Below, piece after piece: positions 10,423 to 18,804 of a stretch of DNA of 64,000 nt. A program made the position numbers and the translations under genes. The stretch covers positions 248,001-312,000 of the forward strand of contig CATNNA010000033.1 in NCBI GenBank assembly GCA_950106755.1, read 5' to 3'. Numbering within the stretch: the first letter of the stretch is position 1; every line of letters starts with the position of its first letter. Below the pieces are notes generated by a model. It made no database searches. It saw only the letters and a program-made list of their open reading frames with translations, and was not told where the DNA came from. This DNA comes from Climacium dendroides. Taxonomy: Eukaryota > Streptophyta > Bryopsida > Hypnales > Climaciaceae.

Positions 10423-11763
10423 TTCGCTTCTAGTTTATTCGCAATTGCCCTTTCCATAGTCACCTTACCCTTTATCTACAATTACCTCACCTGTAGTTGC
10501 CCATGCCAATGTGCAATGACCTTCCTATGTATAAAATTTTTTTTTGCCCATTAGGCAAAAAATTGCTCAAAAAAGGGTGACCATGCTACGAGTTTGTCTA
10601 ATATGACAGACACATGTAGAACACGACATGCAACACTTGATAGATAGTTTGACACCAAAATCCAAAACCTTGTTCTACAGAACAATCCTAGCGTAAACAT
10701 CTCTAAAATACTTATAACTTCAAAACTTGTGTACGGATGAAGTTTAAGTCAAAGAATCTTGAAAGTCAATAGAATACATTTGAGGCCTCCATAGTGCTAT
10801 TCAAGGCAATTCCTAAAACGGCAATAATGCTCAATGTCAAAAACTCACAATTGATTGAATTAAGGAAGGTGGTGAAAACCTTAAATCCTAAACCATGGTT
10901 GACATTTTAAGAGCAACAATCGTTAAACATCATCCAACCATAATTTCTTATACTTAGAAGCTCCTTTTGTGATAAGTTTTATATTCTTAAAAATGTCATG
11001 ATATGTTACATTAGTTTTTAATGTTAAATTTAGACTATCTCACTATTCATTTAAAATCAGTGTCACCAAGCTATCCAAATTAGAATATAGAATTTCTCTC
11101 TATTAGTTAGGTTTTCATGATCATTAATTTCATATCTTTAACATACTTGGAAGATAAAGCAATATGCACTGCTTAAAAGCCACAATGCATTGATGCTAAA
11201 CAATCGTTGACCAAAACTAATCAACCAATAAAATGAAGTGCTGGGTTGTGTCCATGTATAAATTGAGGATGGCTGAATAAGTGCCCATAGTGAGTTGGTT
11301 GTTCTCAACAATGACACATGGGAGGAGGGCTAAACCATGAAGCATGTAGAACAAATTTTGTACAAAATGATTGTCATTTGAAATGGTTCTATTCTATTCA
11401 GTTGGAATCTCCAACTGTGGTTCAAGATGAAGGCGTGCTAGTCCTTGCAGTTGCGCTCCTCAATATCCATCTAAAGCCTAGATACAACACTTATACCGCA
11501 CGCTAAATTCAAGTGGATATGGCTTTTTTAAAACTACTTATCAATATATGGATTACTAGATGATAGTCTATTAGATGGAAGACTACAATTTGTTTCCAAA
11601 TTTTGGAAGTCTTTTAAAACTTTCACTTTGCACCATTATCTATCAACAAGATGATTAGACATCATATTTGAGTTTGACTTTTTTTTGCATAAAACAATAC
11701 CATTCATATTTCTACACAACAAACACCATTTACACCAACTATGGATATCATTGAAAGCTCGAT
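10423..11763. other. AT-rich sequence; last part may be out-of-frame integrase remnant
   Basis: No intact gene is seen. The last about 75 bp (11,690-11,763) lie where the preceding part of the chromovirus integrase should be, but stop codons interrupt it. If it is the same element, most of gag-pol has been lost upstream of this point. Confidence 0.4.
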
Positions 11764-12315
11764 TTGCTTAACATTTGTCAAATGGATAATCTAGCAACCC
11801 AAGATTTAACATCAAAGTTATCTGTGCTTCAAGAAACAATGAAATTTGATCTACAAGAAGCTCAAGCTTATTACAAAACATGTATTGACACATTGCGAAA
11901 AGAATCACCTCTATTGAAAGTTAGTAAGAAAGTTTGTTTACTTCGATGCAATATCAAAACTATCAAACCATGTGACAAATTAGGCTATCAACATCTTGGA
12001 CCATTTCCTATTTTAAAACAAATCAATCATGTTGCTTTCCGATTAAAGCTTCTAGCATTAATTGAAGTACATCTTGTGTTTCATGTTTCTGTTCTTGAAT
12101 TGTATCAAGAATCTAATCTACTAGAAAAAAGTCAATCACCACCACCTTTCATTAAAATACATAATTATAAAGAATATGAGGTGGAAAAGGTACTTGATTC
12201 TTGTGAAAGACATAACAAATTAGAATATTTGGTACATTGGCATAGATACTACATTAATGAACGCACATGGGAATCATCAATGAATTTGACTAATGCGCTG
12301 CAAAAGGTACAGTGA
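11764..12315 (+). pseudogene. Ty3/Gypsy chromovirus pol fragment: integrase C-terminus plus chromodomain
   Basis: The 183-codon frame ends in the typical 3' part of a chromovirus polyprotein. Residues about 20-60 match the conserved stretch before the integrase C-terminal domain (SVLQETMKFDLQEAQ, then a lysine-rich run). Residues about 75-90 give DKLGYQHLGPFPI, the GPF/Y-type module, and about 100-118 give VHLVFHVSVLELY. A chromodomain follows at about 135-182 with EYEVEKVLDS, LEYLVHWHRYYINERTWES and LTNA, close to the usual YLVxWKGY-xxxxTWEP pattern. Protease, reverse transcriptase, RNase H and the integrase catalytic core are absent upstream, so the element is 5'-truncated. The frame itself is intact to its stop. 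In intact elements the chromodomain steers integration to heterochromatin. A polypurine tract lies 89 bp downstream. The text most resembles Tcn1-type chromoviruses (family knowledge, not a search). Confidence 0.85.
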
Positions 12316-12403
12316 TGAATTTCACCAATTGCATCTTGATAAACTGTGGTCCAATTAAAACTATTAGTGTCTTGAAGAAGCCTTGTTTCTTAAAATCTAA
12401 TAT

Positions 12404-12416
12404 AAAGAGGGGAGAG
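12404..12416 (+). other. Polypurine tract of the chromovirus
   Basis: The run AAAGAGGGGAGAG lies just 3' of the pol stop codon and before TTGATACAAC. This is where the plus-strand primer of an LTR retrotransposon is expected. It sets the likely start of the 3' LTR at 12,417-12,418. Confidence 0.6.
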
Positions 12417-12495
12417 TTGATACAACAAAAACAATCTTCATTTTGGTTGCAAGCAAATTTGGTAGTCTTCCATTAGCTTCTATAGAAACTTCAAT

Positions 12496-12951
12496 ATGTC
12501 TGAGTGGAGGGTTTTTGAAGAAGGTCTAGATCTAGAACGTAATCCTGAGCCAGAAGCAGGGGTTGAGCTTTCTATGTCACAATTACCAGATCAACCGTTA
12601 CAACCTCCAGATGTTGTAGTGCCACAATCTGAAGACGAAGGTGGATCTTCGGCACAAGCCAAACGACCTCGCATAGATCAACCTTGGCATGGCAATCTTC
12701 AATCTGATGCTCGAGCTTTGGTAATCTTATTGCAAGTCGGTAGCCTCGAGCCCAACGGTCCAGAAGTTACATTCCAAGGATGTTATGAAGGTTTGAACAT
12801 CGAGCACTATCGTCCTGGTGTTCGTCCTATGGAAGGAGGTCGTGGTCACAATCGTTGGCTTCCAGGACCTGTACACCTTCTACCACCAGAGCAAAAAGCA
12901 ACTTATGTTGCAGATACTCTTCTTCGCATTCTCAACTTCTTAAAGATGTGA
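12496..12951 (+). CDS. Unrecognised 151-codon ORF between chromovirus pol and the array
   Basis: The frame starts MSEWRVFEEGLDLER and runs 151 codons. The first 60 residues are acidic and Pro/Gln-rich (PEPEAG, QLPDQPLQPPD, QSEDEGG). A basic patch AKRPR follows at about 55, which could serve as a nuclear-localisation signal. The C-terminal half has a folded-looking composition (LVILLQVGSLEPNGPEV, then GHNRWLPGPVHLLPPEQK and LLRILNFLKM). I do not recognise the family. The codon-like composition contrasts with the AT-rich surroundings. It lies 180 bp after the pol stop, so it may be an additional gene of the retroelement, a captured host fragment, or a chance frame within the LTR. A second frame (12,855-13,100) overlaps its end and continues into ELVARKIGDVMDTLG, so a frameshift may have split a longer product. 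Confidence 0.4.
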   Translation: MSEWRVFEEGLDLERNPEPEAGVELSMSQLPDQPLQPPDVVVPQSEDEGGSSAQAKRPRIDQPWHGNLQSDARALVILLQVGSLEPNGPEVTFQGCYEGLNIEHYRPGVRPMEGGRGHNRWLPGPVHLLPPEQKATYVADTLLRILNFLKM

Positions 12952-13280
12952 AGCATGCATCACATGAGCCCTTCTTGGAACTTGTTGCTAGAAAGATAGG
13001 TGATGTCATGGATACTCTAGGGCCTTCTAAACCTATCCATAATCTTTTAGAACTTTCTAGATTGGCCCACAGTCTTTTAGCGCTTTCTAGAAATTTTTAA
13101 AGTCTTCTATAGTATTCTATATTCTTCCATAGTCTACTCTTCTATTCTAGAGCCTTCCACGAGCTTCCACACACTTTAGGATGCATCCATTATAATAAAA
13201 AAAGTTGTATGTTGTTCCAAAAGCTTCTATAAATCTCTAAAGACTTCCAAAAAACTTTCAAAAAATTGCTTATCTTACAA

Positions 13281-13288
13281 TATATATA
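13281..13288 (+). promoter_or_regulatory. TATA-box-like sequence in the LTR-like region
   Basis: TATATATA lies about 180 bp before the candidate LTR end in an otherwise non-coding stretch, a plausible core promoter position for an LTR. The AT-rich background makes chance occurrence easy. Confidence 0.3.
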
Positions 13289-13465
13289 GAAGCCAAGGTT
13301 GAAATAGACTTTAATCTCAACAACACATATCTTCAATCTTAATTCTTCAAACCAATTCCAACATTGCATCCGTTGACTCTAATATTAAGTTTGATTACTT
13401 AAAACTTATCTTCTCCAATCTTGTCTTGTATTTTGTTTGTTTGTTACATGCATGTACACTTGGTA

Positions 13466-13600
13466 AAGTTCCCTCCCGCGTTGAGCCCCATCGAAAGGTA
13501 CCATTGGGATTCCTGTCCTCGTCCCACCTGGTCCCTATCCAAACCAAAGACAGTGGAAGGCGCTTCCCAGCCTCCTGCGTACCCAAGACTCAAGACCTGG
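13466..13600 (+). repeat. Block A-prime (GC-rich head of the unit)
   Basis: About 130 bp at the start of each unit that also occur, diverged, at 17,171-17,320 inside the same unit. Shared landmarks are GTTCC, a GGGTCAAACCA/GCGTTGAGCCCC-type stretch and GGTACCATTGGGATT (identical in both), followed by a weaker match to about 13,580. The unit therefore begins with a segment that is internally duplicated. Confidence 0.6.
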
Positions 13601-13687
13601 TCGTTTCGCGACGGCTACCCAACCCATTGAACCCATTGAACCCAACCCAACCCAATAGCACGTGCATACGCTCGACGACGATCTGCA

Positions 13688-14065
13688 TCAACCCCTGCGC
13701 ACTTGCGACGCGACACCGTCCCCCGTGGCGCGCCGTCGGGGAGCCCTGGCCCCGAGCGGCCCCCTGGGCTCCTCCGTCCGGGGAGCCGCATGGGCGGGCC
13801 TCCGATGGCGGTCGATGATGGCGCGGCCGACGTTGAGGAGTAGGAATGCGGCGGCAGCGATGGCGAGGACGGCGAAGACGGTGGTGTTCCCCAACAACGT
13901 CACGACGGAGGGCAGGGACTCCGGACCGTGGCCCCTCGGACCCGGCATGGCGATCAATCCCGACGCCCAATCCCCGTGCAGGCACCGCCAATGCGGGACG
14001 GATCTCTCGTGCGGTCCTCCCGTGTCGATCGACCGCAGGGACCACGAACGGACTCCCGACCGCAC
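13688..14065 (-). CDS. Candidate 125-codon ORF with one hydrophobic segment, function unknown
   Basis: The minus-strand frame has a clear hydrophobic stretch at residues about 51-83 (LPSVVTLLGNTTVFAVLAIA then AAFLLLNVGRAI), long enough for one membrane helix. A basic tail follows (DRHRRP, RAPRRRATG). An internal Met at residue 40 (codon at 13,946-13,948, MPGPRGHGPES) is a more natural start and gives an 86-residue protein. G/C-ending codons dominate, but the region is GC-rich throughout and other frames are open too, so composition is weak support. The same frame is at 20,222-20,599, 26,753-27,130, 33,285-33,662, 39,817-40,194 and 52,884-53,261, and is extended in copies 6 and 8. I do not recognise the family. 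It could be a decayed exon or chance. Confidence 0.25.
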   Translation of the reverse strand: MRSGVRSWSLRSIDTGGPHERSVPHWRCLHGDWASGLIAMPGPRGHGPESLPSVVTLLGNTTVFAVLAIAAAAFLLLNVGRAIIDRHRRPAHAAPRTEEPRGPLGARAPRRRATGDGVASQVRRG

Positions 14066-14128
14066 TGCGGACTCGAGCCTTCCCTGGCGTTTAGGTTGTG
14101 CGAGTGCGCGGATGGAGCCACCGCGCTG

Positions 14129-14152
14129 GCCATGCCCCCCCCTCCCCCCCGG
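14129..14152 (+). repeat. C-rich homopolymer tract
   Basis: Eight C, one T and seven C occur just before GGATGGGAGAGGG. Copy 8 has nine C in the first run. Slippage here shifts any frame crossing it. Confidence 0.85.
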
Positions 14153-14281
14153 ATGGGAGAGGGTTCAGGGTTATCGATGCGGCGATGGCACGGGCGCGCG
14201 GCCGTCATGGGCTGCGTGATTCGAGGATGCGCAGGAGGAGCCTTCTCTTCAACATTGCCTCTTGACGGCGTCCGGTGGTCC

Positions 14282-14564
14282 CGCGGAGTAGCTTCGCAGG
14301 GAAGCTTCTTCCCGTAGTAGCTTCGCACGTTATTTTACTTCTTCCTGTGGTAGCTCCTCCCCGTAGTAGCTGCGCGCATTTACTTCTTCCTGTGGTAGCT
14401 TCGCGCAGAAGCTTCGTCCTGTGGTGGCTTCGAGCGGAAGCTTCTTCCCGTGGTAGCTTCGAGCAGAAGCCTCTTCCCGTGGTGGCTTCGAGCGGAAGCT
14501 TCTTCCTGTGGTAGCTTCGAGCGGAAGCCTCTTCCTGTGGTAGCTTCGAGCGGAAGCCTCTTCC
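14282..14564 (+). repeat. 29-bp minisatellite
   Basis: About nine units of 29 bp (consensus TGTGGTAGCTTCGAGCGGAA then GCCTCTTCC). The first units are irregular and the last six are close to consensus. Because 29 is not a multiple of three, a frame crossing it shows a 29-residue super-repeat made of the three frames (LEATTGRGFR, SKLPQEEASA, RSYHRKKLP on the minus strand). The long minus frames over it (for example 14,205-14,723) therefore reflect the repeat, not a gene. In copy 7 a 45-bp segment of the irregular part is duplicated. Confidence 0.9.
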
Positions 14565-14578
14565 CGCGGTGCAAGGAA

Positions 14579-14604
14579 CCTCCCTCCCTCCCTCCCTCCC
14601 TCCC
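14579..14604 (+). repeat. (TCCC)n microsatellite
   Basis: About six TCCC units follow the 29-bp minisatellite. By eye the length is the same in all eight copies. Confidence 0.95.
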
Positions 14605-15529
14605 ATCCACCCGTTTCTTGTATTATTTTTGGATGGTCCCTCCAATCTTGCGGTGCACCGAAAAGGAAGGAGCATGGAACACGCGTTTCTCTTCCTTTCC
14701 TGACGTGTTTTTCGAAGTACCAATGTCTTTTGTCTTTCTACTATTCTACGTAGCCAGTACGTCTCACGCTCGAATCGGTGTGCGACGGTTTAGGGTCGGA
14801 GTGAGTTGAGCGGGTGTGATTTGGAGCCCCTGCCTTTGTTGGGGTTGGATGGAAGTGGAGTTGTGGTTTAGGGTGCGTTTCGGAAAGCCTGTTCCATAGC
14901 CACCTCCTCCTATTGGCATTCCGGTTTTACTTTGTGAAGAAGATGAATTCCTCATCGCTTCCTGAAATCATGGAGCGTTTCTCCCCTGTTGTCGTTTTCC
15001 CCGGTTATGGGGAAACGAACGAACCCCCGACCGTCCCCCCTTGGGTTCCGGGCCAAGCATGTTGTTCCTCTTGTCGTCTTCCTCACTACTTCCCCGCCGA
15101 CTGATTCGGCTCCTCGAATGAGCCCAGTGCCAGTTTCCATTTTATTATCCTTGACCAACTAACTTCTATTGCCGCCTCGGTCTTCCCACCTTCCGCAATC
15201 GCATTGAAAGGGTCTCAGGAAAAAATAAAAAGTCGTACACTTTGACTTCTTTTGGGGGTATGTGCCAGTCGATTGGGTAGAGCGAAGTACCCTCTCTACG
15301 TTTTTGCATTATGCCATCCAAACCCACGTGCATCGCAAGGTTTAATTAACTCTCGAAAGTACTTCAAAAAGACGGTGAACAATAAAGTGCGCCGCCTGCA
15401 GCAATTCATAACTCCCGTGTAATACTACTCTGGCACGTACGAATGCTTTTGTTCCCTGGATTGTAGTATACTTTATGTGGGAGCGCGCTTGCTTTGTGAT
15501 TTTTGAAGTACTAGCAATCATCTATGGGA
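14605..15529. other. Unit interior without recognised gene
   Basis: There are several short frames, none longer than 68 codons apart from a frame running out of the minisatellite. Two single telomere-like motifs (GGTTTAGGGT) lie near 14,789 and 14,867. A stretch at 15,259-15,290 (GTGCCAGTCGATTGGGTAGAGC) has a passing likeness to a tRNA D-arm but has no matching T-arm. Confidence 0.5.
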
Positions 15530-16480
15530 GGTGAAAGTAGTTTGATCAACCCCTAAAGGACGAACTGAAGGTGCCTTTCTTGGCAACATAGATTTTTTGG
15601 GCAGGTACGTGTGACTGGAGATTTCATTATTTTTCTTAGAAATTTTCACACAGCATGCGGACGAGGAGTATCTTCAAGCCCCCCGATTTTCATAACTTCC
15701 GACCTCGTGATTAAAGAGTCGTTGCACGATATGTTGTTTTCTTTCCTCAACTCGGGCCGTTTGGGTAGGCCTGGGAAAAACCCTTCTCTTAGAAATTAAA
15801 ATTTGAAATTAGTTCTTTGGATTTATATAGGTGAGAAAAAGCTTTGAAATCGATCCATTTTGATTAGTGAGACAAGGGTTACGAGGGTTTACTAGGGTTT
15901 TAGGGTTTTAGGAATTCACTACTCCAAAATAAACTTTGAAGTTCATCATGCAACTCAATTTTCAATATTTTGGTAGGGGAAAAAAAAAAAGAAAAGAAAA
16001 AGAGCATTGGCTGTAGATTGCATATCACAACATAGGGGATTGACATTTATCAATTCAAAAAATAAATTATTAACGATTTAGTATTTCGAACCACTTGCTA
16101 CTTCTTTCTACTTCCTATTTTTTCCCACAACGTTGTGCAATTTCAAATGGTTTGAAAATCTCCAAGCATGTAGCCAACTGGACTTGAAACACGAATCCAA
16201 AGAAGCACCACCAATTCGGTCATTTTTCCATGAAAATATGAGCTTGTCAAGAGAAACCGCCCTGTTTTTCGCAGAGTTACAATAATGATTTTTTGGTCAA
16301 TTCGAACGCCAATACCTTGCAACCTACACGGCGGAATTCTTTGGAATTTTTTCCACATCTCCTTGAACAAGCTTATTACAAGATCCTACGGTTACGTGGT
16401 TCCAAAAGGGTGTTCTTTTTCAAAATTTGGTACATGTTCTAGAAATGGCAATTTTGGAGCGTTTTTGATGAAAATGTAGC
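15530..16480 (-). repeat. Dispersed repeat, better-preserved copy inside the unit
   Basis: The reverse complement of this stretch aligns over its whole length with 4,597-5,545 in the flank. It includes a purine-rich A tract (15,979-16,006) and a 12-bp palindrome CACAACGTTGTG (about 16,126) that has decayed in the flank copy. No coding domain is seen. The true ends of the family are unknown. The matched part may be an internal segment of a larger, perhaps non-autonomous, element. Confidence 0.75.
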
Positions 16481-16541
16481 TTGGTCCTTTGGGGGTTAAT
16501 AATGGATCTCAACTTTCCTAACATGGCGATGGAGAGTTTGG

Positions 16542-16726
16542 AACCGTTTTGGGTTTAGGGGTCTCAAGGGTTTTGGGGTTTCCACGAGTGTTCCAGGGGG
16601 TCACAAGGGAGGGGGGGGGGGGGGGGGTCCATGCGGGTTCCAGAGGGGTTGAGGGCTTTTCGCGAGGGTTCCAGGGTTTTTTTAGGGGTTCCACGAGGGT
16701 TCCGGGGGGGTTGAGGCCCCCCCCCT
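16542..16726 (+). repeat. G-rich tract with GAGGGTTCC-type short repeats and a long poly-G run
   Basis: The + strand is strongly G-rich, with a repeated phrase CGAGGGTTCC/GGGGTTCCACGAG and one poly-G run of 14 to 17 bases depending on the copy. It ends in a C tract (GAGGCCCCCCCC). The many GGG runs on one strand could form G-quadruplexes or R-loops. Run lengths by copy are 17, 15, 15, 16, 16, 17, 14 and 16. Confidence 0.85.
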
Positions 16727-17170
16727 CTTGTCAACTATTGGGGTTCCAACGGCACAAAATTTGCCTCTAGGAGTGGGACCGTTTCGTTGTAAGACATAGC
16801 CACTTTGGCTTCAGCGGTCGGGGGTGTTTGACTTTGCAATTGCAGAACGAATGTGAGGAATTGGAGATTCAACATGACATTTTGGGTTCACTTCTTGTGG
16901 AGACTCTAACTCCGAAAATGTCTTCGTTTTCGAAACATAAAATTTGGCTTCGAATTCGGACCCTGCATGGAGGGTTCAGGAGATGCTCGACTTTGACGCG
17001 CTTGTCGTTGTTCCGGGTTTAGGGTAGACGAAGAGATTGTGGAGCTCGAATGAGTTGGGTCCATTTCCAAGCCCCAAGTATACATGTGTGTGCGCTTTCG
17101 GCGGTGCAGTGGTTTAGGGTGAGGTCGGTAATTTGCAATTGTTCGTGCTTGTGACATTGGAGTGGAGGAC
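16727..17170. other. Unit interior without recognised gene
   Basis: Short frames only (64 codons on +, 83 on -). Single telomere-like motifs GGGTTTAGGGT lie at about 17,017 and 17,111. Confidence 0.5.
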
Positions 17171-17320
17171 TTTTGTAGTTAGTAAGGGTTCCTTATGGGT
17201 CAAACCACACTCCAAGGTACCATTGGGATTGCTTTCGTAGGGCAGGGTTCGAGTCGTTTCTTCCACTTTTGGAAGCCCTTCGTTTCTTTGGCGGTGCCAT
17301 TGTTTTTTGGAATTGGTGGG
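17171..17320 (+). repeat. Block A (AT-shifted paralogue of the unit head)
   Basis: A diverged copy of the start of the unit (13,466-13,600). GGTACCATTGGGATT is identical in both, and the flanks align as GGTTCCTTATGGGTCAAACC against AGTTCCCTCCCGCGTTGAGC. A third, inverted and weaker copy of its centre (GGTACATTGGAGTGTGATTTG, the reverse complement of CAAACCACACTCCAAGGTACC with changes) lies at 18,084-18,115. Confidence 0.6.
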
Positions 17321-17449
17321 TGAATAGGATAGCCATGCATTCCTTGGTTGAGGAGAAGAACAAATTTCACAAGAGAGATCCTTCCACAGGCAAAAATCCC
17401 CAACGATGAGGCTACCTTTGGTGGTTTTATCATGATAAAGCATTCTAGA

Positions 17450-18110
17450 TAGATATTTGGGTCAAAGCTTTTTTAACTTCTAAAACATAAGACTATGAAG
17501 GAGAATTTTTTGAGATTACATTTCGGACTCAAAATAGTATAATTTTTGAATGAATTTCTTGATTTAGGACAAATTCTTGTTTTATTCTTTAAACGAAATG
17601 ATACATTCAATTTCAAAAGTAGGGGCTAGAGGGCCCTAGATGTAGACAATATATGGACTTTTTGTTTTATCAGAGTCACTGTTTGGATTAGTATTAATAC
17701 CGAAAAGGACGTTCCCATGTTTTGACCTCTGAATATTATAGAGAGTGGAAAAATATTCAAATGGTGGAAAAAGATTCTTTTTCTACTTCATCATATGGAT
17801 ATAGGTACCCATGTTTTTTTCGGATTCAATCACATTGTTATTCATTAGAAATGAGACCCCTTTTTCTACCATTGAAAGTCCTGACCCCTTGACATTTGGA
17901 ATTCGGTTGGCACTTTCGTATAGAAGTCTTGATTTATCTATGAATAAGAAAATTTTAGCTTGAACGCGCATCGGAGTACTAGAGGAAAAGGACGAAGGTG
18001 ACTAATTTGAATAGATTAGCCACAAATTTAAAAACAATAGCTTGGAAGAAGTTACCTTGGGTATTTCAATGGGTCTGACTTGTTTTGTGGTACATTGGAG
18101 TGTGATTTGA
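17450..18110 (+). repeat. Block B (AT-rich member of an internal duplicated pair)
   Basis: Aligns by eye over about 650 bp with 18,805-19,510 (block B-prime). Landmarks in both, in order: GATATTTGGGTC / GATACTTGGGTC, GGGCCCTAGATGT / GGGCCCTTGATGT, TACCGAAAAGGACG / TCCGATCGACAAGGACG, CATGTTTTTTTCGGAT / CATGTTTTTTTTTGGAT, TTATTCATT, CTACCA and CTTGAACGCGCATCGGAG / CTTGAACGGGTCTCGGAG. Nearly every mismatch has A or T here and G or C in B-prime. Confidence 0.75.
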
Positions 18111-18297
18111 CTCGAATGGATGCTCATATAGGAAACAACCCCAAACTCCATATTGGTATCCTCTATGTCGTACTGCACGGACCACATCTAGAGGGTCATG
18201 TTTTGAATTCAGTCAAGATGACTATGGTTTGCAAGTTTTACCCCGGGTTTTCGAAACTCATGTCCCCGGTTCCCGTTGCTGTAGGAGATAGTGGGGC

Positions 18298-18579
18298 ATG
18301 GCTTACCCAAACATTGACATCCGAAAGTTTCTGACGAACAAGTGCGAGGCATCGACAGAAGCCATCGAAAAGAAATGCTCCGATTCTCTGCTCTTGAACA
18401 TTCTCGCAGAAGGTCCGTACGGAGACATTGCCCCGGAAGCTAAAGGGGGCACAGTGAAGGCGCACGGGGGGGTGTTGGCCATGACATCGGTAGCCTTGGG
18501 AGAAATGTTCCGGCAGGGGACCGAAGGAGTTGCATCTTTCCTCCGTTGTGAGTTGGTCCGAGCTGCCTTGGGGTTTTAG
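18298..18579 (+). CDS. Candidate 93-codon ORF, function unknown
   Basis: The frame starts MAYPNIDIRKFLTNKCEAST and ends ELVRAALGF before a TAG inside the first telomere-like stretch. Its composition is more protein-like than the other frames in the unit: mixed charge, few low-complexity runs, and alternating hydrophobic positions in EAIEKKCSDSLLLNILAEG and MTSVALGEMFRQGTEGVASF. I do not recognise a family. The opposite strand is also open (18,238-18,600, 120 codons), which weakens the case. The same frame is present in copies 2-7 at 24,830, 31,361, 37,894, 44,426, 50,960 and 57,536 with an identical protein. Its stop depends on the telomere-like TTTTAG. Confidence 0.25.
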   Translation: MAYPNIDIRKFLTNKCEASTEAIEKKCSDSLLLNILAEGPYGDIAPEAKGGTVKAHGGVLAMTSVALGEMFRQGTEGVASFLRCELVRAALGF

Positions 18580-18785
18580 GGTTCGGGGTTGTGGGGCCAT
18601 TGAGGGTTTAGGGTGGGAGGGATTTTCAGGGTTTAGGGTGGAAGGGTTTTTTAGGGTTCGGGTTTAGGGTTTAGGGTGTATGGCCGATTTGGGGGGGGGG
18701 GGGGTCTTAGGGTTTTAGGGTTCGTGGGGTTTTGGGTGTTTTGTTTTTTTCGTTTTTTGGGGGGTTTAGGGTTTAGGGTTCAAGG
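18572..18785 (+). repeat. Interstitial telomere-like cluster (TTTAGGG variants) with a G tract
   Basis: Exact TTTAGGG motifs occur at 18,607, 18,632, 18,663, 18,670, 18,765 and 18,772, twice as adjacent pairs, among variants such as TTTTAGGG and GGGTTCGGG. A run of 13-14 G lies near 18,691. The G-rich strand is always +. This is the plant telomere repeat sequence, but too short and irregular to be a functional telomere. It recurs once per 6.5 kb across the array. Confidence 0.9.
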
Positions 18786-18804
18786 GACTTGTGACAGGGC
18801 ATCG

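Larger units (their letters stand above)
12418..13458 (+). mobile_element. Candidate 3' LTR (or LTR-proximal sequence) of the chromovirus
   Basis: Starts TGATACAACA directly after the polypurine tract and could end in CA at 13,458 (CATGTACA), a few bases before the tandem array. It holds repeated TTCTAGA-like phrases (13,030-13,150) common in LTRs, a TATATATA box at about 13,280 followed by a non-coding leader-like stretch, and poly-T/A runs. The length (about 1.04 kb) is plausible. An alternative LTR start is TGATGTCATGG at about 13,002, with the 151-codon frame then lying between pol and the LTR. Without the 5' LTR neither can be decided. Confidence 0.45.

Noticed and set aside
13662..14219. 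185-codon plus-strand frame in the unit head
   Set aside because: Arg/Pro/Cys-rich, without domain-like segments, and opposite to the frame with the hydrophobic segment. It most likely reflects GC-rich composition.
14205..14723. 172-codon minus-strand frame (and 187-codon version in copy 7)
   Set aside because: It is a translation of the 29-bp minisatellite cycling through three frames. No protein-like signal lies outside the repeat.
15259..15290. tRNA D-arm-like phrase GTCGATTGGGTAGAGC
   Set aside because: No T-arm or B box at the right distance and no acceptor-stem pairing.
17246..17256. B-box-like GGTTCGAGTCG on the plus strand
   Set aside because: No A box about 45 bp upstream and no cloverleaf. 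It lies within block A, whose paralogue lacks it.
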